Virus record (IMG/VR): IMGVR_UViG_3300017987_000113
Coordinates: 1-54,287 of that record
Length of the DNA stretch: 54,287 bases
Strand: one strand, 5' to 3'
Source: a virus
Of the stretch, positions 40,097 to 49,311 are shown in pieces (the first letter of the stretch is position 1; each line of letters opens with the position of its first letter). Under the pieces are notes generated by a model. That model saw only the letters and a list, made by a program, of their open reading frames with translations, was not told where the DNA came from and searched no databases. A program made the translations under genes and the position numbers.

Positions 40097-40338
40097 GCGA
40101 ATTAACAATATATATAGATGAAAGCATAGTTTTACCTGATAATGATCAGTGGCAAAATCGCTTTGAAGTTAAATCCGAAACCAGCAACAGAGTTTATATT
40201 GTTTCTCAGCATAAGATCAAAAAACATTGGGCCTGTTCTTGCCCAGGCTGGAGAAGGCATCGTAAATGCAAACATTTAAGAGCTATTGGTGTACCAAGCC
40301 ATGAAGTTCCTTATGAAGCAAGAATATCAAAAAAATGA
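40093..40338 (+). CDS. SWIM zinc-finger protein
   Basis: 81 residues with a SWIM motif ACSCPGWRRHRKCKHL (C48, C50, C59, H61; CxCx(n)CxH). SWIM fingers bind DNA or proteins and are known in phage-borne and plasmid-borne helicase- and recombinase-linked proteins. Here it stands alone as a tiny protein. Overlaps both neighbours by four bases. Confidence 0.75.
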   Translation: MSELTIYIDESIVLPDNDQWQNRFEVKSETSNRVYIVSQHKIKKHWACSCPGWRRHRKCKHLRAIGVPSHEVPYEARISKK

Positions 40339-40880
40339 TATATCTGGTTACAGGCATGCCACGCTCTTATACAAGCATGGTAATGCGATTTCTATATGAC
40401 AATGGAGGGTATTGTCCGATTCAGGAAGAAAACCCGGATACTAAAGGAGAATACCCTAATTATGAAGACCTGCTCTTAAATAGTTTTGCCGGTGATCAAA
40501 ATCTATATGATCAGGTAGAAAAACACTTGCAGCAATATGATGATTATAGCAGAAATACTATTCTGAAGTCTCCGCTTATAGGTTTAAGATTACCTCAGAT
40601 AAGCAGAATGGATATCAGGAATGGTATATCTGTTATTTATGTTTTAAGGGATTTATATACCTGTATTAACAGTAACATCAATAAGAATAAAGGAAACTAT
40701 CAGGGATATGCTGTATTAAATCAACAGTTATATCTTTCAATTTCTTACTGTCCGTTTCCAATATATGTGCTGCTTTCAGAAAGACTGCTCGGTAAAAGAG
40801 AGCATACTGCAAAAACATTATTAAAGTTCTGTGGATTACACCCCAGAAATATTACTTACTCTGGAATAAAGTCAAATTAA
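40335..40880 (+). CDS. Sulfotransferase-like P-loop protein
   Basis: 181 residues. N terminus [14 protein letters not shown] (residues 2-15) resembles the 5'-phosphosulfate loop of sulfotransferases (GxPRSGT), and [14 protein letters not shown] (about 99-112) resembles their 3'-phosphate-binding R-x(n)-S motif. It is shorter than typical sulfotransferases (about 250 residues), so the acceptor domain may be reduced. It could add sulfate to a host or phage molecule, or be a divergent kinase-like P-loop protein. Confidence 0.5.
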   Translation: MIYLVTGMPRSYTSMVMRFLYDNGGYCPIQEENPDTKGEYPNYEDLLLNSFAGDQNLYDQVEKHLQQYDDYSRNTILKSPLIGLRLPQISRMDIRNGISVIYVLRDLYTCINSNINKNKGNYQGYAVLNQQLYLSISYCPFPIYVLLSERLLGKREHTAKTLLKFCGLHPRNITYSGIKSN

Positions 40881-40891
40881 CAGTTATCTCT

Positions 40892-41188
40892 ATGGGATTC
40901 TTAGACGGTTATAAAACATACGATCCAGAAAGAGAAGGCTATGGAAATTCCCGCCAGTGGCGTAGAGAATTCTTTCACAGAATGAGTGAAGAAGATGCTA
41001 TAGGTATTTTGGATGATGATGATCCTTATGTTGTATTAGGTGTGCCACGAAATGCTACTAAGCAAGAAATTAAAAAAGCTTATCGCAAACTGGCTATGAA
41101 GTGGCACCCAGATAAGAATAGAGGCAATGAAAAATATGCGGAGAAAATGTTTAAGAAACTTAATGCTGCATACTCTTTAATCGGATAA
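40892..41188 (+). CDS. J-domain (DnaJ-like) co-chaperone
   Basis: 98 residues. The J domain (about 44-98) is complete: [32 protein letters not shown] with the HPD tripeptide at 72-74, and a final helix ([11 protein letters not shown]). There is no Gly/Phe or zinc region. The protein would stimulate host DnaK, possibly on the DnaB-type helicase or other replication proteins. The N-terminal 43 residues are unrelated to DnaJ. Confidence 0.85.
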   Translation: MGFLDGYKTYDPEREGYGNSRQWRREFFHRMSEEDAIGILDDDDPYVVLGVPRNATKQEIKKAYRKLAMKWHPDKNRGNEKYAEKMFKKLNAAYSLIG

Positions 41189-41217
41189 TATTTTGTATAT
41201 TTAATACTGGAAACCAG

Positions 41218-41379
41218 ATGAAAATGTTTATTGATACAGAGAAAAAAGAAATAACCTTCATCGGAGAAGGCCTAACAGAGTTTATGCGTAAATCCGGTGG
41301 AAACTGCATAATGATAGATAATAGCTATAAGCTGTTATCTGCACCTGCAACTGGACTATTTACTTACGAAACAGAATAA
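41218..41379 (+). CDS. Small hypothetical protein (53 aa)
   Basis: 53 residues from ATG 41218: MKMFIDTEKKEITFIGEG, then a helix (LTEFMRKSGG) and strands. It fills the gap between the J-domain gene and the next gene, ending two bases before it. Unknown. Confidence 0.5.
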   Translation: MKMFIDTEKKEITFIGEGLTEFMRKSGGNCIMIDNSYKLLSAPATGLFTYETE

Positions 41380-41380
41380 C

Positions 41381-41668
41381 ATGGGAAAAATGAAAGAGAT
41401 CTATATGATCTTACACTCAAGAGATCCGGATTTACGGCCACCAACGGCGGATGAACCGTTATTAGAACACTATATATACGGATTAAAAGATAAGACAGAC
41501 GGCAAATATGCCCTGATGCTCAACACTCAGACTCAAGTAGTCTTTATTACACATAATCCCAAAAAGCCATCGAAGAAATTTCCCCATCTTAAGGTTTTAG
41601 GAACAGCAGATACTAAGAAAGAATTAGAATGGTTAAAATCACTTCTTAAACATGTAAAATACCGATGA
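41381..41668 (+). CDS. Hypothetical protein (95 aa)
   Basis: 95 residues, alpha/beta, with a beta strand pair (YALMLNTQTQVVFI) and a helical C terminus. Overlaps the next gene by four bases. Unknown. Confidence 0.6.
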   Translation: MGKMKEIYMILHSRDPDLRPPTADEPLLEHYIYGLKDKTDGKYALMLNTQTQVVFITHNPKKPSKKFPHLKVLGTADTKKELEWLKSLLKHVKYR

Positions 41669-41892
41669 TAATAGAAACCTTAATCGTTAAAAGTGCGAAA
41701 GATTTATATTCACATGATCTGGATCTTGCTAATCCGGATATAAGTGGAATTACGAAAACTAAAAAACAGCAAAAAATAAAAGATATTCATTATCCTGGAT
41801 TTATAATTCACTATACCAGCGGACACAATGTTACAGTATATGATCAGCGTAATCTATGTGAGTTATGGAAAAAGGTAAAAAACCAAAAATAA
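41665..41892 (+). CDS. Hypothetical protein (75 aa)
   Basis: 75 residues, basic, alpha/beta; no motif. Ends with TAATG overlap to the SMC-like ATPase gene, so probably translated together with it. Confidence 0.55.
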   Translation: MIIETLIVKSAKDLYSHDLDLANPDISGITKTKKQQKIKDIHYPGFIIHYTSGHNVTVYDQRNLCELWKKVKNQK

Positions 41893-43328
41893 TGGCAAAA
41901 ACATTTGATATCAGCTTAGACCTGAAAAATTACAAACTATTAAAAGATAAGGAATTTAATCTAAAAGGATTTAATGTACTTATCGTAGAGGGGCCTAACG
42001 AATCAGGTAAAACCTCTCTGAGAACAATGCTCAAGGAACAATGGACAGCCAGGAGCCTGACAGAAGAACCATTGACAACCGGTGAAGAACAAGGTACGGT
42101 AAAAGCTACCATTCCTGATAAACACGGTAATCCGATAACCATTATCCATAACTTTAATAAGTTCGATCAGAAAGGATCTTTCTATGCTATTGATGAAGAC
42201 GGCAAGCCTATTAAATCAGCAGGTAAGATAAGAGAGCTTTTAGGAGGCATAGAGATGCTTTCTATCCATGAGATATGGGAACATACCAAAAGCCTGCCAG
42301 GTATCCGTAAACTGCAGGATAACTTCCTTATGAAGTGTCTTACGGATGAGGAGATAAAAAAGCTCGACGCTATTGACAGCAGGATAAATCCTAACAGTGG
42401 TACAGCATTCTTAAACCGTAGGGATCTTGCCCGTGATAAAGTAAAACTATTACAGGCTGTAGAAAGTATAACAATTACCGAAGAACAGCAGCAGCAACTG
42501 GAGATTATTGAAAAGGTAGAAGCCAATGTAAAAGAGATAGAAACAGAACTGCAGCAGGTTGACCTGGTAGGGAAAGATATTGAACTGATACAACAGGCTA
42601 TTAAAACCCTGGCTGATGAAAAAGCAGCTATTCCTGATGATATTGTTGGTGAAAAAGCACGGCTCGAAAGATGGATTACCAGGCGTGAGGAAGAAATTAA
42701 GAAAGCGGAAGAAGATATCCGTAACTGGAAAGCTGAAATTGAAAGCAGTCAGAAAGAACTTGAAGTAGTTGAAGAAACAGCTAACAAAAGAATCGCTGAA
42801 ATAGACAAGGAGATAGCTATAAAACAGCAAAAAGTACCTAAAGACGTTGTAAGTAAAGATGCCCTGGAACAAAGACTTGCGAAAGGTAAAGCATTTCTTG
42901 AAGAAACTATAAGGATTAAAACTTTAGCAGAAGAAAAGAAAAGCAAGCAAGAGGAATTAACTAAGGTTACTGAGCAATGGAAAGAAGCTGATGAATCTAT
43001 AAGACTGGACAGAGAAACTAAGGCAGATATCCTGGCTAAAAGTAAACTGCCCGGAGGAATATCTATGGAAGAGGATGATATTACTATCAATGGCCTGCCT
43101 CTGAGGGAAAGTCAAATATCAGAAACTACTGTTAAGGTTGCTTTTATTGAGCTGGCCTGTCAGATCAGTGAAGGAAAGCTCATCGATGGTGGCAGTGCAA
43201 GTGATTACGGACATGAGCGATTAAAAGCTATTTCCGATATAGCCGGTAAGTATAACAAGCTGCTGGTACTGGAAAAGGTTAATGATGATATCGGAGAGGT
43301 AAGAATTGTAGGGTATATACATGAATAA
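41892..43328 (+). CDS. SMC/RecF-like ATPase with coiled coil
   Basis: 478 residues from ATG 41892, which shares one base with the previous stop; an ATG at 41865 lies inside the upstream gene. The N-terminal half-domain has Walker A GPNESGKT at 34-41 after FNVLIVE. Two coiled-coil arms occupy about 190-370 (long Glu/Lys/Gln helices). The C-terminal domain (about 385-478) has ISEGKLIDGGSASDYGHERL, where the SMC signature and Walker B would be expected, but no clear acidic Walker B is seen. Resembles phage Rad50/SbcC- or RecF-like ATPases. A nuclease gene follows at 44090. Confidence 0.65.
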   Translation: MAKTFDISLDLKNYKLLKDKEFNLKGFNVLIVEGPNESGKTSLRTMLKEQWTARSLTEEPLTTGEEQGTVKATIPDKHGNPITIIHNFNKFDQKGSFYAIDEDGKPIKSAGKIRELLGGIEMLSIHEIWEHTKSLPGIRKLQDNFLMKCLTDEEIKKLDAIDSRINPNSGTAFLNRRDLARDKVKLLQAVESITITEEQQQQLEIIEKVEANVKEIETELQQVDLVGKDIELIQQAIKTLADEKAAIPDDIVGEKARLERWITRREEEIKKAEEDIRNWKAEIESSQKELEVVEETANKRIAEIDKEIAIKQQKVPKDVVSKDALEQRLAKGKAFLEETIRIKTLAEEKKSKQEELTKVTEQWKEADESIRLDRETKADILAKSKLPGGISMEEDDITINGLPLRESQISETTVKVAFIELACQISEGKLIDGGSASDYGHERLKAISDIAGKYNKLLVLEKVNDDIGEVRIVGYIHE

Positions 43329-43521
43329 TATGGCTGATAAAGTTATAATAAGAGAAGTTATAATTAAGGTTAAGATAAATCCTGATACACAATTTGCTAA
43401 TTTAAGTGTTACTCACAATAACCTATCTCCTCTTGAAGCTATAGCATATTTGGAACACGCAAAAAATATAATAATAACCGGGAGTAAAGGCGAAAGAACA
43501 ATGCCTCCTTCCATAAACTAA
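43321..43521 (+). CDS. Hypothetical protein (66 aa)
   Basis: 66 residues, beta-strand start (VIIREVIIKVKINPD) and helical second half. Overlaps the SMC-like gene by eight bases. Unknown. Confidence 0.5.
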   Translation: MNNMADKVIIREVIIKVKINPDTQFANLSVTHNNLSPLEAIAYLEHAKNIIITGSKGERTMPPSIN

Positions 43522-43526
43522 ATAAC

Positions 43527-44093
43527 ATGGGAACAAAATCAAAAGTAGTATCCTCCAAGCTGATAGATACCTGGCCAGCTCAGGATGGTGGAAACATGTG
43601 CACCTTCGAAATAGAATTTGAAGATGGTACAAAGGGTAATTATTACATTTCTGAACAGTATAAAGGTAAAATGCCTTTTACCGTAGGCAGAGAGGTAGAA
43701 TACACATCTTCCAAAAACCAGAAAGGAGATGTTAAGATTAAATATGTTAAACCTCCGCAAAAAGGCAGATCTTCTTATAATGATCCGGTAGCTGTTAGAA
43801 AGACAGCTATGAGTGTAGCTCAGTCTGCAGCTATAGATGCACTGATTCATATCGATCAGTTATCTGTAAGCTATGCAAGGTCTACAGCTGAATACTTCTT
43901 TAAATGGATCGTTAAAGTAGCTGAGGACAGAGATACTGTATCTATCCGCTGGAATAAGGTGTTAGATGCAGTAAAAATGATGCCTGCATATATTACCGTG
44001 AAAGTAAGCGAGCCAGATGATATTAATCAGGAATTGGCTAAGGTGCTTAAAAATGCTGAAGAATTTTATAACCAGGTACAGGCTGTAACATGA
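43527..44093 (+). CDS. OB-fold / ssDNA-binding-like protein (188 aa)
   Basis: 188 residues. The N-terminal ~80 residues are a small beta barrel (FEIEFEDGTKGNYYISEQYKG, then VGREVEYTSSKNQKG), reminiscent of OB-fold proteins; the C-terminal half is helical (AVRKTAMSVAQSAAIDALIH). It lies between an SMC-like ATPase and a Cas4/RecB-like nuclease, which fits a recombination or replication accessory role. No strict SSB signature. Confidence 0.5.
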   Translation: MGTKSKVVSSKLIDTWPAQDGGNMCTFEIEFEDGTKGNYYISEQYKGKMPFTVGREVEYTSSKNQKGDVKIKYVKPPQKGRSSYNDPVAVRKTAMSVAQSAAIDALIHIDQLSVSYARSTAEYFFKWIVKVAEDRDTVSIRWNKVLDAVKMMPAYITVKVSEPDDINQELAKVLKNAEEFYNQVQAVT

Positions 44094-45184
44094 AAGCTGA
44101 TATATGGGATACGTTTCCGGACAGAAAGAAAACTAAACCGGAAGAAACTAAACCAGCTGGGCCGATACCTCCGAAAGAACCAACAGATAAAGCTATTGCT
44201 GATACAGCAGAAAAGCCAAACATTGTTATTAAGAAAAAGGAGAAGCGACAGTTTTTCCTTACCCAGACTCTTACTAAAGAGATTAATAACCATTATGGTG
44301 AAAAGAAAGAAGTCTGTGCCCGCAAGATACGTGGTATATATATCACCGGAGAATACAAAAAGCCTAAAACTCCTCCTATGAATGAAGGCCATTTCTTTGA
44401 AACATTATGCCTGGGATCTGGCAGAGGTGGTAAGAGAGTAACTGAATTGCCCAAGCATAAGAGAACTGGTAAGAAACTTATCAATCAGGAACGCTTAGAG
44501 ATGCAAGCAGCACGTTTTCCTATTCTATGTGAAAAACATATGATTAATGTTATTCCTGGTGTTAATACTCAGGTTCCGATAACCCGTAAGCTGAAAGATG
44601 GAATCTACTGCAGAACAGAAATGGATATATTTCCTACTACAATAACTGTTTTCAATGAAGAAACAGGGAAGTGGGTCTTATCACCTGCAGTAATAGATCT
44701 GAAAGCTACTGGAGATATTACCAATACACATGGAGATTGGTGCTGGGGATCACCCTCTTTTATAGATCATGCTCAGGGAGACATGACACACTGGCTGATC
44801 AGAGAATTTGATTATGAACTGAATGCTCAGATGAATCCGGAATTTGAAGAAAGGATAGGATATAAAAACGTCTTTACCGATTTTATACAGCAGGTTATCA
44901 AGGAGGATATGGTAAGGTTTTTCTATATGGTTTTTGGTTATAAAGTAGCTGACCTTACAGATCAATTCAGGCTGTTTGAAAGAACTTATCGGGATCCTGG
45001 CAATAATAATAACAACCGACCTAAAGAATGGATAGAACGCATGAAAAGCACTATCCGTGAACTCCACTATATGAAGGAGGCCAACTGGCCTTTTAATGCT
45101 TCTGAAGAACTATGCAAGAATTGTCCTCTCAGCTCTGAAAATGGAGGGGATTGTAATGACTATAACAAAATAACACAAGTATAA
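44090..45184 (+). CDS. Cas4/RecB-like PD-(D/E)XK nuclease with Fe-S-type cysteines
   Basis: 364 residues. A positively charged N-terminal ~90 residues is followed by a nuclease core: EGHFFETLCLGSG (about 99-111), YCRTEMDI (Asp179) and VIDLKATGD (Asp203, Lys205), giving the D...DxK signature. The C terminus ends with cysteines in ELCKNCPLSS and GDCNDY, which with an upstream Cys could hold a 4Fe-4S cluster as in Cas4 and AddB nucleases. It is probably an exonuclease of phage recombination, possibly with the neighbouring SMC-like and OB-like proteins. Confidence 0.75.
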   Translation: MKADIWDTFPDRKKTKPEETKPAGPIPPKEPTDKAIADTAEKPNIVIKKKEKRQFFLTQTLTKEINNHYGEKKEVCARKIRGIYITGEYKKPKTPPMNEGHFFETLCLGSGRGGKRVTELPKHKRTGKKLINQERLEMQAARFPILCEKHMINVIPGVNTQVPITRKLKDGIYCRTEMDIFPTTITVFNEETGKWVLSPAVIDLKATGDITNTHGDWCWGSPSFIDHAQGDMTHWLIREFDYELNAQMNPEFEERIGYKNVFTDFIQQVIKEDMVRFFYMVFGYKVADLTDQFRLFERTYRDPGNNNNNRPKEWIERMKSTIRELHYMKEANWPFNASEELCKNCPLSSENGGDCNDYNKITQV

Positions 45185-46080
45185 TGGAAACATTTGATTT
45201 TACTAAAAAAGAAAAAGTAAAAACTATTGATTATGGATTGCTGCAACAATCAGCAAAACTTCTGGATGCTTCCCGTATGCCTCCACGTAACAGGCCACTG
45301 GAACATTATGAACTTATTGATCAGGTAGGAACACTGCTTGATAAAAATTCTCTGGACGTTACACTGCAAGATATCTGGGTATCTTATGCAGGAGCACGTT
45401 TTTCAGAAAGTGCCTCTACAAAACAGGCAGACGGAGATATTGATCGCTGGCACTTTAACCGGCTGGTAACTATGTATAAGATCAACAACGAGGCTAACGA
45501 TAATGATACTGGTGCTGTAGCTATCGGTTATACGGAAAATGGTATTCAGATAGCCTGGGGCACTCAGGTAAATATTTGTCAGAATATGAGTATTTTCGGC
45601 AACTGGGTTATCAGTACCTATGGCAAGAATTCTATTCAGGACTTAGCTAAGATATTTACGATCTTAAATGCCTGGGCACAGCGTTTCAGTATTAAAAGGG
45701 AGTTTGACCATATGATCTTTAACGAAATGTCTACTGTAGATTTTGGAGAGCTGGCAGCTACCAATGCTATCGGAGAATTATATACCAATGCAGTACATAA
45801 TGTTATTGATAAAAAGATTGAAGCTCCCCTGAATACCGACCAGATTTCTGCTATTACAAAGATGTATATTAAAGAGCCTAACAAGGATAATATCAGCCTG
45901 TATGATTTTTATAATTATGGCACCAATACCCTAAATCCTGGTGCGAAGAAAATAGATATATCTGTTATCTATGATCGTAATCAGATGTTTGGATTGTTCT
46001 TGCTTAATATGTTTGGTATAAGACAAAAGATTGAGCAAGATCAGCGTTTCGACGAACTTTTATATCATAATCAGTTATAA
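45184..46080 (+). CDS. Possible DUF932-like plasmid/phage protein (298 aa)
   Basis: 298 residues, soluble, alpha/beta. The segment GAVAIGYTENGIQIAWGTQVNI (22 residues, shown here as two halves in the record) followed by CQNMSIFG resembles the short beta core of DUF932 proteins found on phages and plasmids, but the match is weak. It shares its start base with the upstream stop. Function unknown; it precedes the PRTRC-like genes. Confidence 0.4.
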   Translation: METFDFTKKEKVKTIDYGLLQQSAKLLDASRMPPRNRPLEHYELIDQVGTLLDKNSLDVTLQDIWVSYAGARFSESASTKQADGDIDRWHFNRLVTMYKINNEANDNDTGAVAIGYTENGIQIAWGTQVNICQNMSIFGNWVISTYGKNSIQDLAKIFTILNAWAQRFSIKREFDHMIFNEMSTVDFGELAATNAIGELYTNAVHNVIDKKIEAPLNTDQISAITKMYIKEPNKDNISLYDFYNYGTNTLNPGAKKIDISVIYDRNQMFGLFLLNMFGIRQKIEQDQRFDELLYHNQL

Positions 46081-46238
46081 TGGATCACACCAAAATCAGC
46101 GTTGTAAAGTTTAGGGGTCTGGAATGGTATTACTATCCGGATTCCTTTACTTTACATTTATGCTCAGATCCTACATACAGTGTGCCATTAACCGTAGAAG
46201 ATTATTCAACAATACAAAAACAAATAGATAATGAGTGA
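46080..46238 (+). CDS. Small hypothetical protein (52 aa)
   Basis: 52 residues: MDHTKISVVKFRGLEWYYY..., beta-rich. Its ATG overlaps the previous stop (TAATG) and its end overlaps the next gene by eight bases, so it is probably a real coupled gene. Confidence 0.5.
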   Translation: MDHTKISVVKFRGLEWYYYPDSFTLHLCSDPTYSVPLTVEDYSTIQKQIDNE

Positions 46239-47643
46239 ACAAAAATTTGGAAAGTACAAATGCTCAGACTGTGGCCATGTTTATGATGATATAGGCGAAG
46301 GTCGTTGCCCTAAATGTAAAAGTACCGAAATAAGGCTAAATACTACTAAAAAGGATGAGCCTAAAAAGAAAGAAATCAGAGAAAAAGTAGAACAGCCAGA
46401 TATGTTTGGTAGCCAGGAAACAATACTGAAAAAACCTGTAACTAAAAAGGGTGCTTACAGAATGTACTTATGTGCTGAATGCGGTGCCATTATAACTGAA
46501 CAGCAAAAGCCTGATACCTGTCCTGTAGCTGGTTGCAGCAGTACTACAATTTATCCTTTAACTTCTGATAATAAAAAGAAGGTAATTGATAGTGGTGTTA
46601 AACCGTGGAAATATGAAGATGGTATGGTTAAGCCTGGTGAAAAGCAAGAATGGATATGTGATAAGTGCCATACTTTATTTAAAGCAGAAAAGCATATTGA
46701 AACATGTCCTTTTGAGGGTTGCAATGGAGGTACAAGTATATGGACTCAGGCTAATATAGACAGGCATATAGCTTCAGGTAAACCTGCATTTAAAGTTAAT
46801 AAAGAAACCGGTGAAGTAACCGATATACTTAAAGGTAAAACTTTAGGTGGTGTCGGTGTAGATCCTAAAGAGATACCTGATGAAGTTTCTGAACCAGATC
46901 CAGATCCAGTTAAGGATGATAGCTGGAAACTTGAAAAAGACAAAGCTATTAAAGATGATACTCCGGATGAATCAACAGAAAGTGCAATTGATACTACAGA
47001 GGAAACAGTGGATGATGAACCAGTGGAAGAAAAATCCTATGAACAAATAGTAAAAGAAAACAATGAACAGGCGGGTGATGAAAATATTACTATAGGTGCT
47101 GATAGCGTAACTGAAACAACTACCGGCTCCGGATTAGCTATATCACATAAGGGTAATATGAACTTCTTTACACAAATGGAGAAATACCTGGGCAAAGGAT
47201 TAAAGTCTATTACTATTACTGTTCAAAAGAACCTTAATGAACTTACGGTTGTCTTTCTTCCTGTATCTGCAGCTGATGATCCTGCTACACACAATTTTAT
47301 TCCATTAACCTTTACTGATACTGCAGAAAAACTGGACAGCGATTTCTTAGATGATATTGCCTCTCCTATGGAGAAAGTAACAGATTTCTGTAACAATGTA
47401 AAAGCTTTTGAAGACCAGCTTAAAGAAAAAGAGAAACAAACTAAAAAAGCTAAGGATGAGAAAGAGAAAAAGGAAAAAGAATACAAAGCCCTTATATCCA
47501 AAGGCGATAAAGCCATGGAAGCGAAAAAATACCAGGATGCTCTCGGACACTACGGAAAGGCCAAAAGCATTAAGGATACAAAAGAAGTTAAAGAGAAAAT
47601 TGATAAAGCCAGCAAAGGTGGCCAAAATACTATGAACCTATGA
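46231..47643 (+). CDS. PRTRC system protein E fused to three N-terminal zinc ribbons
   Basis: 470 residues. Three zinc ribbons lie in the first ~170 residues: C11/C14/C26/C29, C81/C84/C97/C102, and C143/C146/C159/C164. An acidic, probably disordered linker (about 210-300) leads to a C-terminal domain (about 309-470) beginning NMNFFTQMEKYL, with strands SITITVQKNLNELTVVFLP, then a LTFTDTAEKLDSDFLDDI segment and a Lys/Glu coiled coil. That last domain matches the PRTRC E family plan (a short FF-x-x-L start, two strands, helical tail). The zinc-ribbon fusion is not usual. A TPR-like end (KGDKAMEAKKYQDALGHYGK) may add a protein contact. Confidence 0.65.
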   Translation: MSEQKFGKYKCSDCGHVYDDIGEGRCPKCKSTEIRLNTTKKDEPKKKEIREKVEQPDMFGSQETILKKPVTKKGAYRMYLCAECGAIITEQQKPDTCPVAGCSSTTIYPLTSDNKKKVIDSGVKPWKYEDGMVKPGEKQEWICDKCHTLFKAEKHIETCPFEGCNGGTSIWTQANIDRHIASGKPAFKVNKETGEVTDILKGKTLGGVGVDPKEIPDEVSEPDPDPVKDDSWKLEKDKAIKDDTPDESTESAIDTTEETVDDEPVEEKSYEQIVKENNEQAGDENITIGADSVTETTTGSGLAISHKGNMNFFTQMEKYLGKGLKSITITVQKNLNELTVVFLPVSAADDPATHNFIPLTFTDTAEKLDSDFLDDIASPMEKVTDFCNNVKAFEDQLKEKEKQTKKAKDEKEKKEKEYKALISKGDKAMEAKKYQDALGHYGKAKSIKDTKEVKEKIDKASKGGQNTMNL

Positions 47644-48113
47644 TAATTACAATAGACGTAAGCGAACTTCATGTTTCAAGTGGAGAGCTTGAAAAACAAC
47701 TTATAAAAACTATCAAAAGAGAGGTTGTTGCTCAGATAAAAAAAGACACCGAAAAACAGATAGAAGATACTATCCAAAGAGTTGTAAAGGAAGATGTAAG
47801 AAAAACTATTTACCGAAAAGCACAACGATTTGTTGCAAAAATATTAGACACTACCAAATTCTCAAAAGATGGTTATAGCGATTCAAAAAGAGAATTAAGC
47901 CTGGAAGAATATATTGAGCATAAAATTCATGCTGATCGAAACTGGAATAGTCCAAAAGAACATATTGATAAAAGGGCAAAAGAAATTGCTGATGAACTTA
48001 AAAAGAGATATGATCTTCTGTTTGCTACCCAAATAGTATCTAAGCTTGAGGACAAAGGATTGTTAAAAGAAAATGTAAAACAATTAGTTGATACATTAAA
48101 TCAGAAAAAATGA
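47640..48113 (+). CDS. Coiled-coil hypothetical protein (157 aa)
   Basis: 157 residues, almost wholly helical and Lys/Glu-rich after a short N-terminal strand (IITIDVSELHVS). Overlaps the E protein gene by four bases. No family recognised. Confidence 0.6.
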   Translation: MIITIDVSELHVSSGELEKQLIKTIKREVVAQIKKDTEKQIEDTIQRVVKEDVRKTIYRKAQRFVAKILDTTKFSKDGYSDSKRELSLEEYIEHKIHADRNWNSPKEHIDKRAKEIADELKKRYDLLFATQIVSKLEDKGLLKENVKQLVDTLNQKK

Positions 48114-48811
48114 AAACATCAGCGGTAAAAAATATATTAGATTCTATCATACAAGATTTTGCTCACAGAGGAGTACCTTCAGCTTTAGGAGATTTTATAA
48201 AAGAACAGGCCTATATAACTGGTGGTTGTATTCCTTCTATGTTAATGGGTGAATTTGTCAATGATATAGATGTTTACTTTAGAAAAGATCCTAAATTAGC
48301 AATTAAGAAAAGCAATTTTACAGAAAAGACAAAACCTATATCTGATACTGAAAATGCTCTTACCTTTGAATTTAAACGTGGAGAACATACCTATATCATT
48401 CAGCTTATAAAAGGTTTTTATGGATCTCCTCAAGGTATTACTGATAGCTTTGACTGGGCACATATCAGATCTTATTATGATGTTAAGAAAAAGATACTGG
48501 TAGTACCTCCTGAGACTTATAGATTAATTACTGACAAAGAATTGATCTATACCGGAAGTGATTATCCATTAAGCAGCTTGCTGCGTATCCGAAAGTATAT
48601 GAAGAAAGGCTGGACAATGGATATTGTAGAAGGTATTAAGATAGCTATAGATATTCAGAAGGTAAACTTTAAATTACGCAAAGAGCTGGAAAGACATATT
48701 AATGGAATAGATCCTATGTACTGGACAGAGATAAGCGATAGTTTAAAACCTAAATATAATAGCTTGGAAGACCTCTGGATGGATTTGTGTAAATTTAAAC
48801 TTGATGAATAA
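48110..48811 (+). CDS. Nucleotidyltransferase-fold protein (poly(A)-polymerase/CCA-adding-like)
   Basis: 233 residues. Motif ITGGCIPSMLMGEFVNDIDVYF (about 36-57) has the GG-x(n)-DxD pattern of the pol-beta nucleotidyltransferase superfamily (G38/G39, D52/D54). A third Asp is expected in the strand near AHIRSYYDV. The C terminus is helical, as in CCA-adding enzymes. The protein may add nucleotides to RNA or be a toxin-like transferase; the substrate is unknown. Confidence 0.6.
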   Translation: MKTSAVKNILDSIIQDFAHRGVPSALGDFIKEQAYITGGCIPSMLMGEFVNDIDVYFRKDPKLAIKKSNFTEKTKPISDTENALTFEFKRGEHTYIIQLIKGFYGSPQGITDSFDWAHIRSYYDVKKKILVVPPETYRLITDKELIYTGSDYPLSSLLRIRKYMKKGWTMDIVEGIKIAIDIQKVNFKLRKELERHINGIDPMYWTEISDSLKPKYNSLEDLWMDLCKFKLDE

Positions 48812-49085
48812 GGAAGATTTATATACCATTATCGTGAAGCCTAAGTCCTCTTGTGATGCCTGTGAGCTTGATCTTAAAAAATTATGGACAAAACGTAATT
48901 TTAAGGCTATAGAGCAACTAACTGGACATGATATGACCAACAGGTGTATTAAGTGCTTTAAGCCCTTAAAAAGCCCTAAATCGATCCGTATGTGTATGGG
49001 GCCCACCTGCAGGAAAAAGTTTAAAGCCGATTACTGGAAACTTAGGCAAATTGATATGTTTAAAGAAGAAGAAAATGACCAATGA
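48801..49085 (+). CDS. Small multi-zinc protein, DUF6011-like
   Basis: 94 residues: CDAC (18-21), then CIKCFKPLKSPKSIRMCMGP TC with C49/C52 and C65/C70, matching the pattern of small DUF6011-type zinc proteins (CxxC-x-x-L-x-x-P-x-S-x(3)-G-x-G-P-x-C). Probably nucleic acid binding. Overlaps neighbours by 11 bases. Confidence 0.65.
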   Translation: MMNKEDLYTIIVKPKSSCDACELDLKKLWTKRNFKAIEQLTGHDMTNRCIKCFKPLKSPKSIRMCMGPTCRKKFKADYWKLRQIDMFKEEENDQ

Positions 49086-49311
49086 AGAACAAAGACTAAA
49101 CCGTGTAGAAGCTATCTTTACGGAACTCAGAGAGAGAAAGGCATTTGTTGAGTCTCCTGATACACATAAATACCAGGTACGATCTTATGAGACCGTACAT
49201 TGTACCGATGCTTTATATCATAATTTAACTGACAGAGAGATAGACTTTCTTAAGAATTTTAATAAAGTAAGAATAGCTGAATTAGAACTTGAACTTAAAA
49301 AACTACTGTAA
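49075..49311 (+). CDS. Hypothetical protein (78 aa)
   Basis: 78 residues from ATG 49075 (MTNEEQRLNRVEAI), helical, charged; C terminus LEKLL-type helix (ELELELKKLL). Overlaps previous gene. Unknown. Confidence 0.55.
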   Translation: MTNEEQRLNRVEAIFTELRERKAFVESPDTHKYQVRSYETVHCTDALYHNLTDREIDFLKNFNKVRIAELELELKKLL

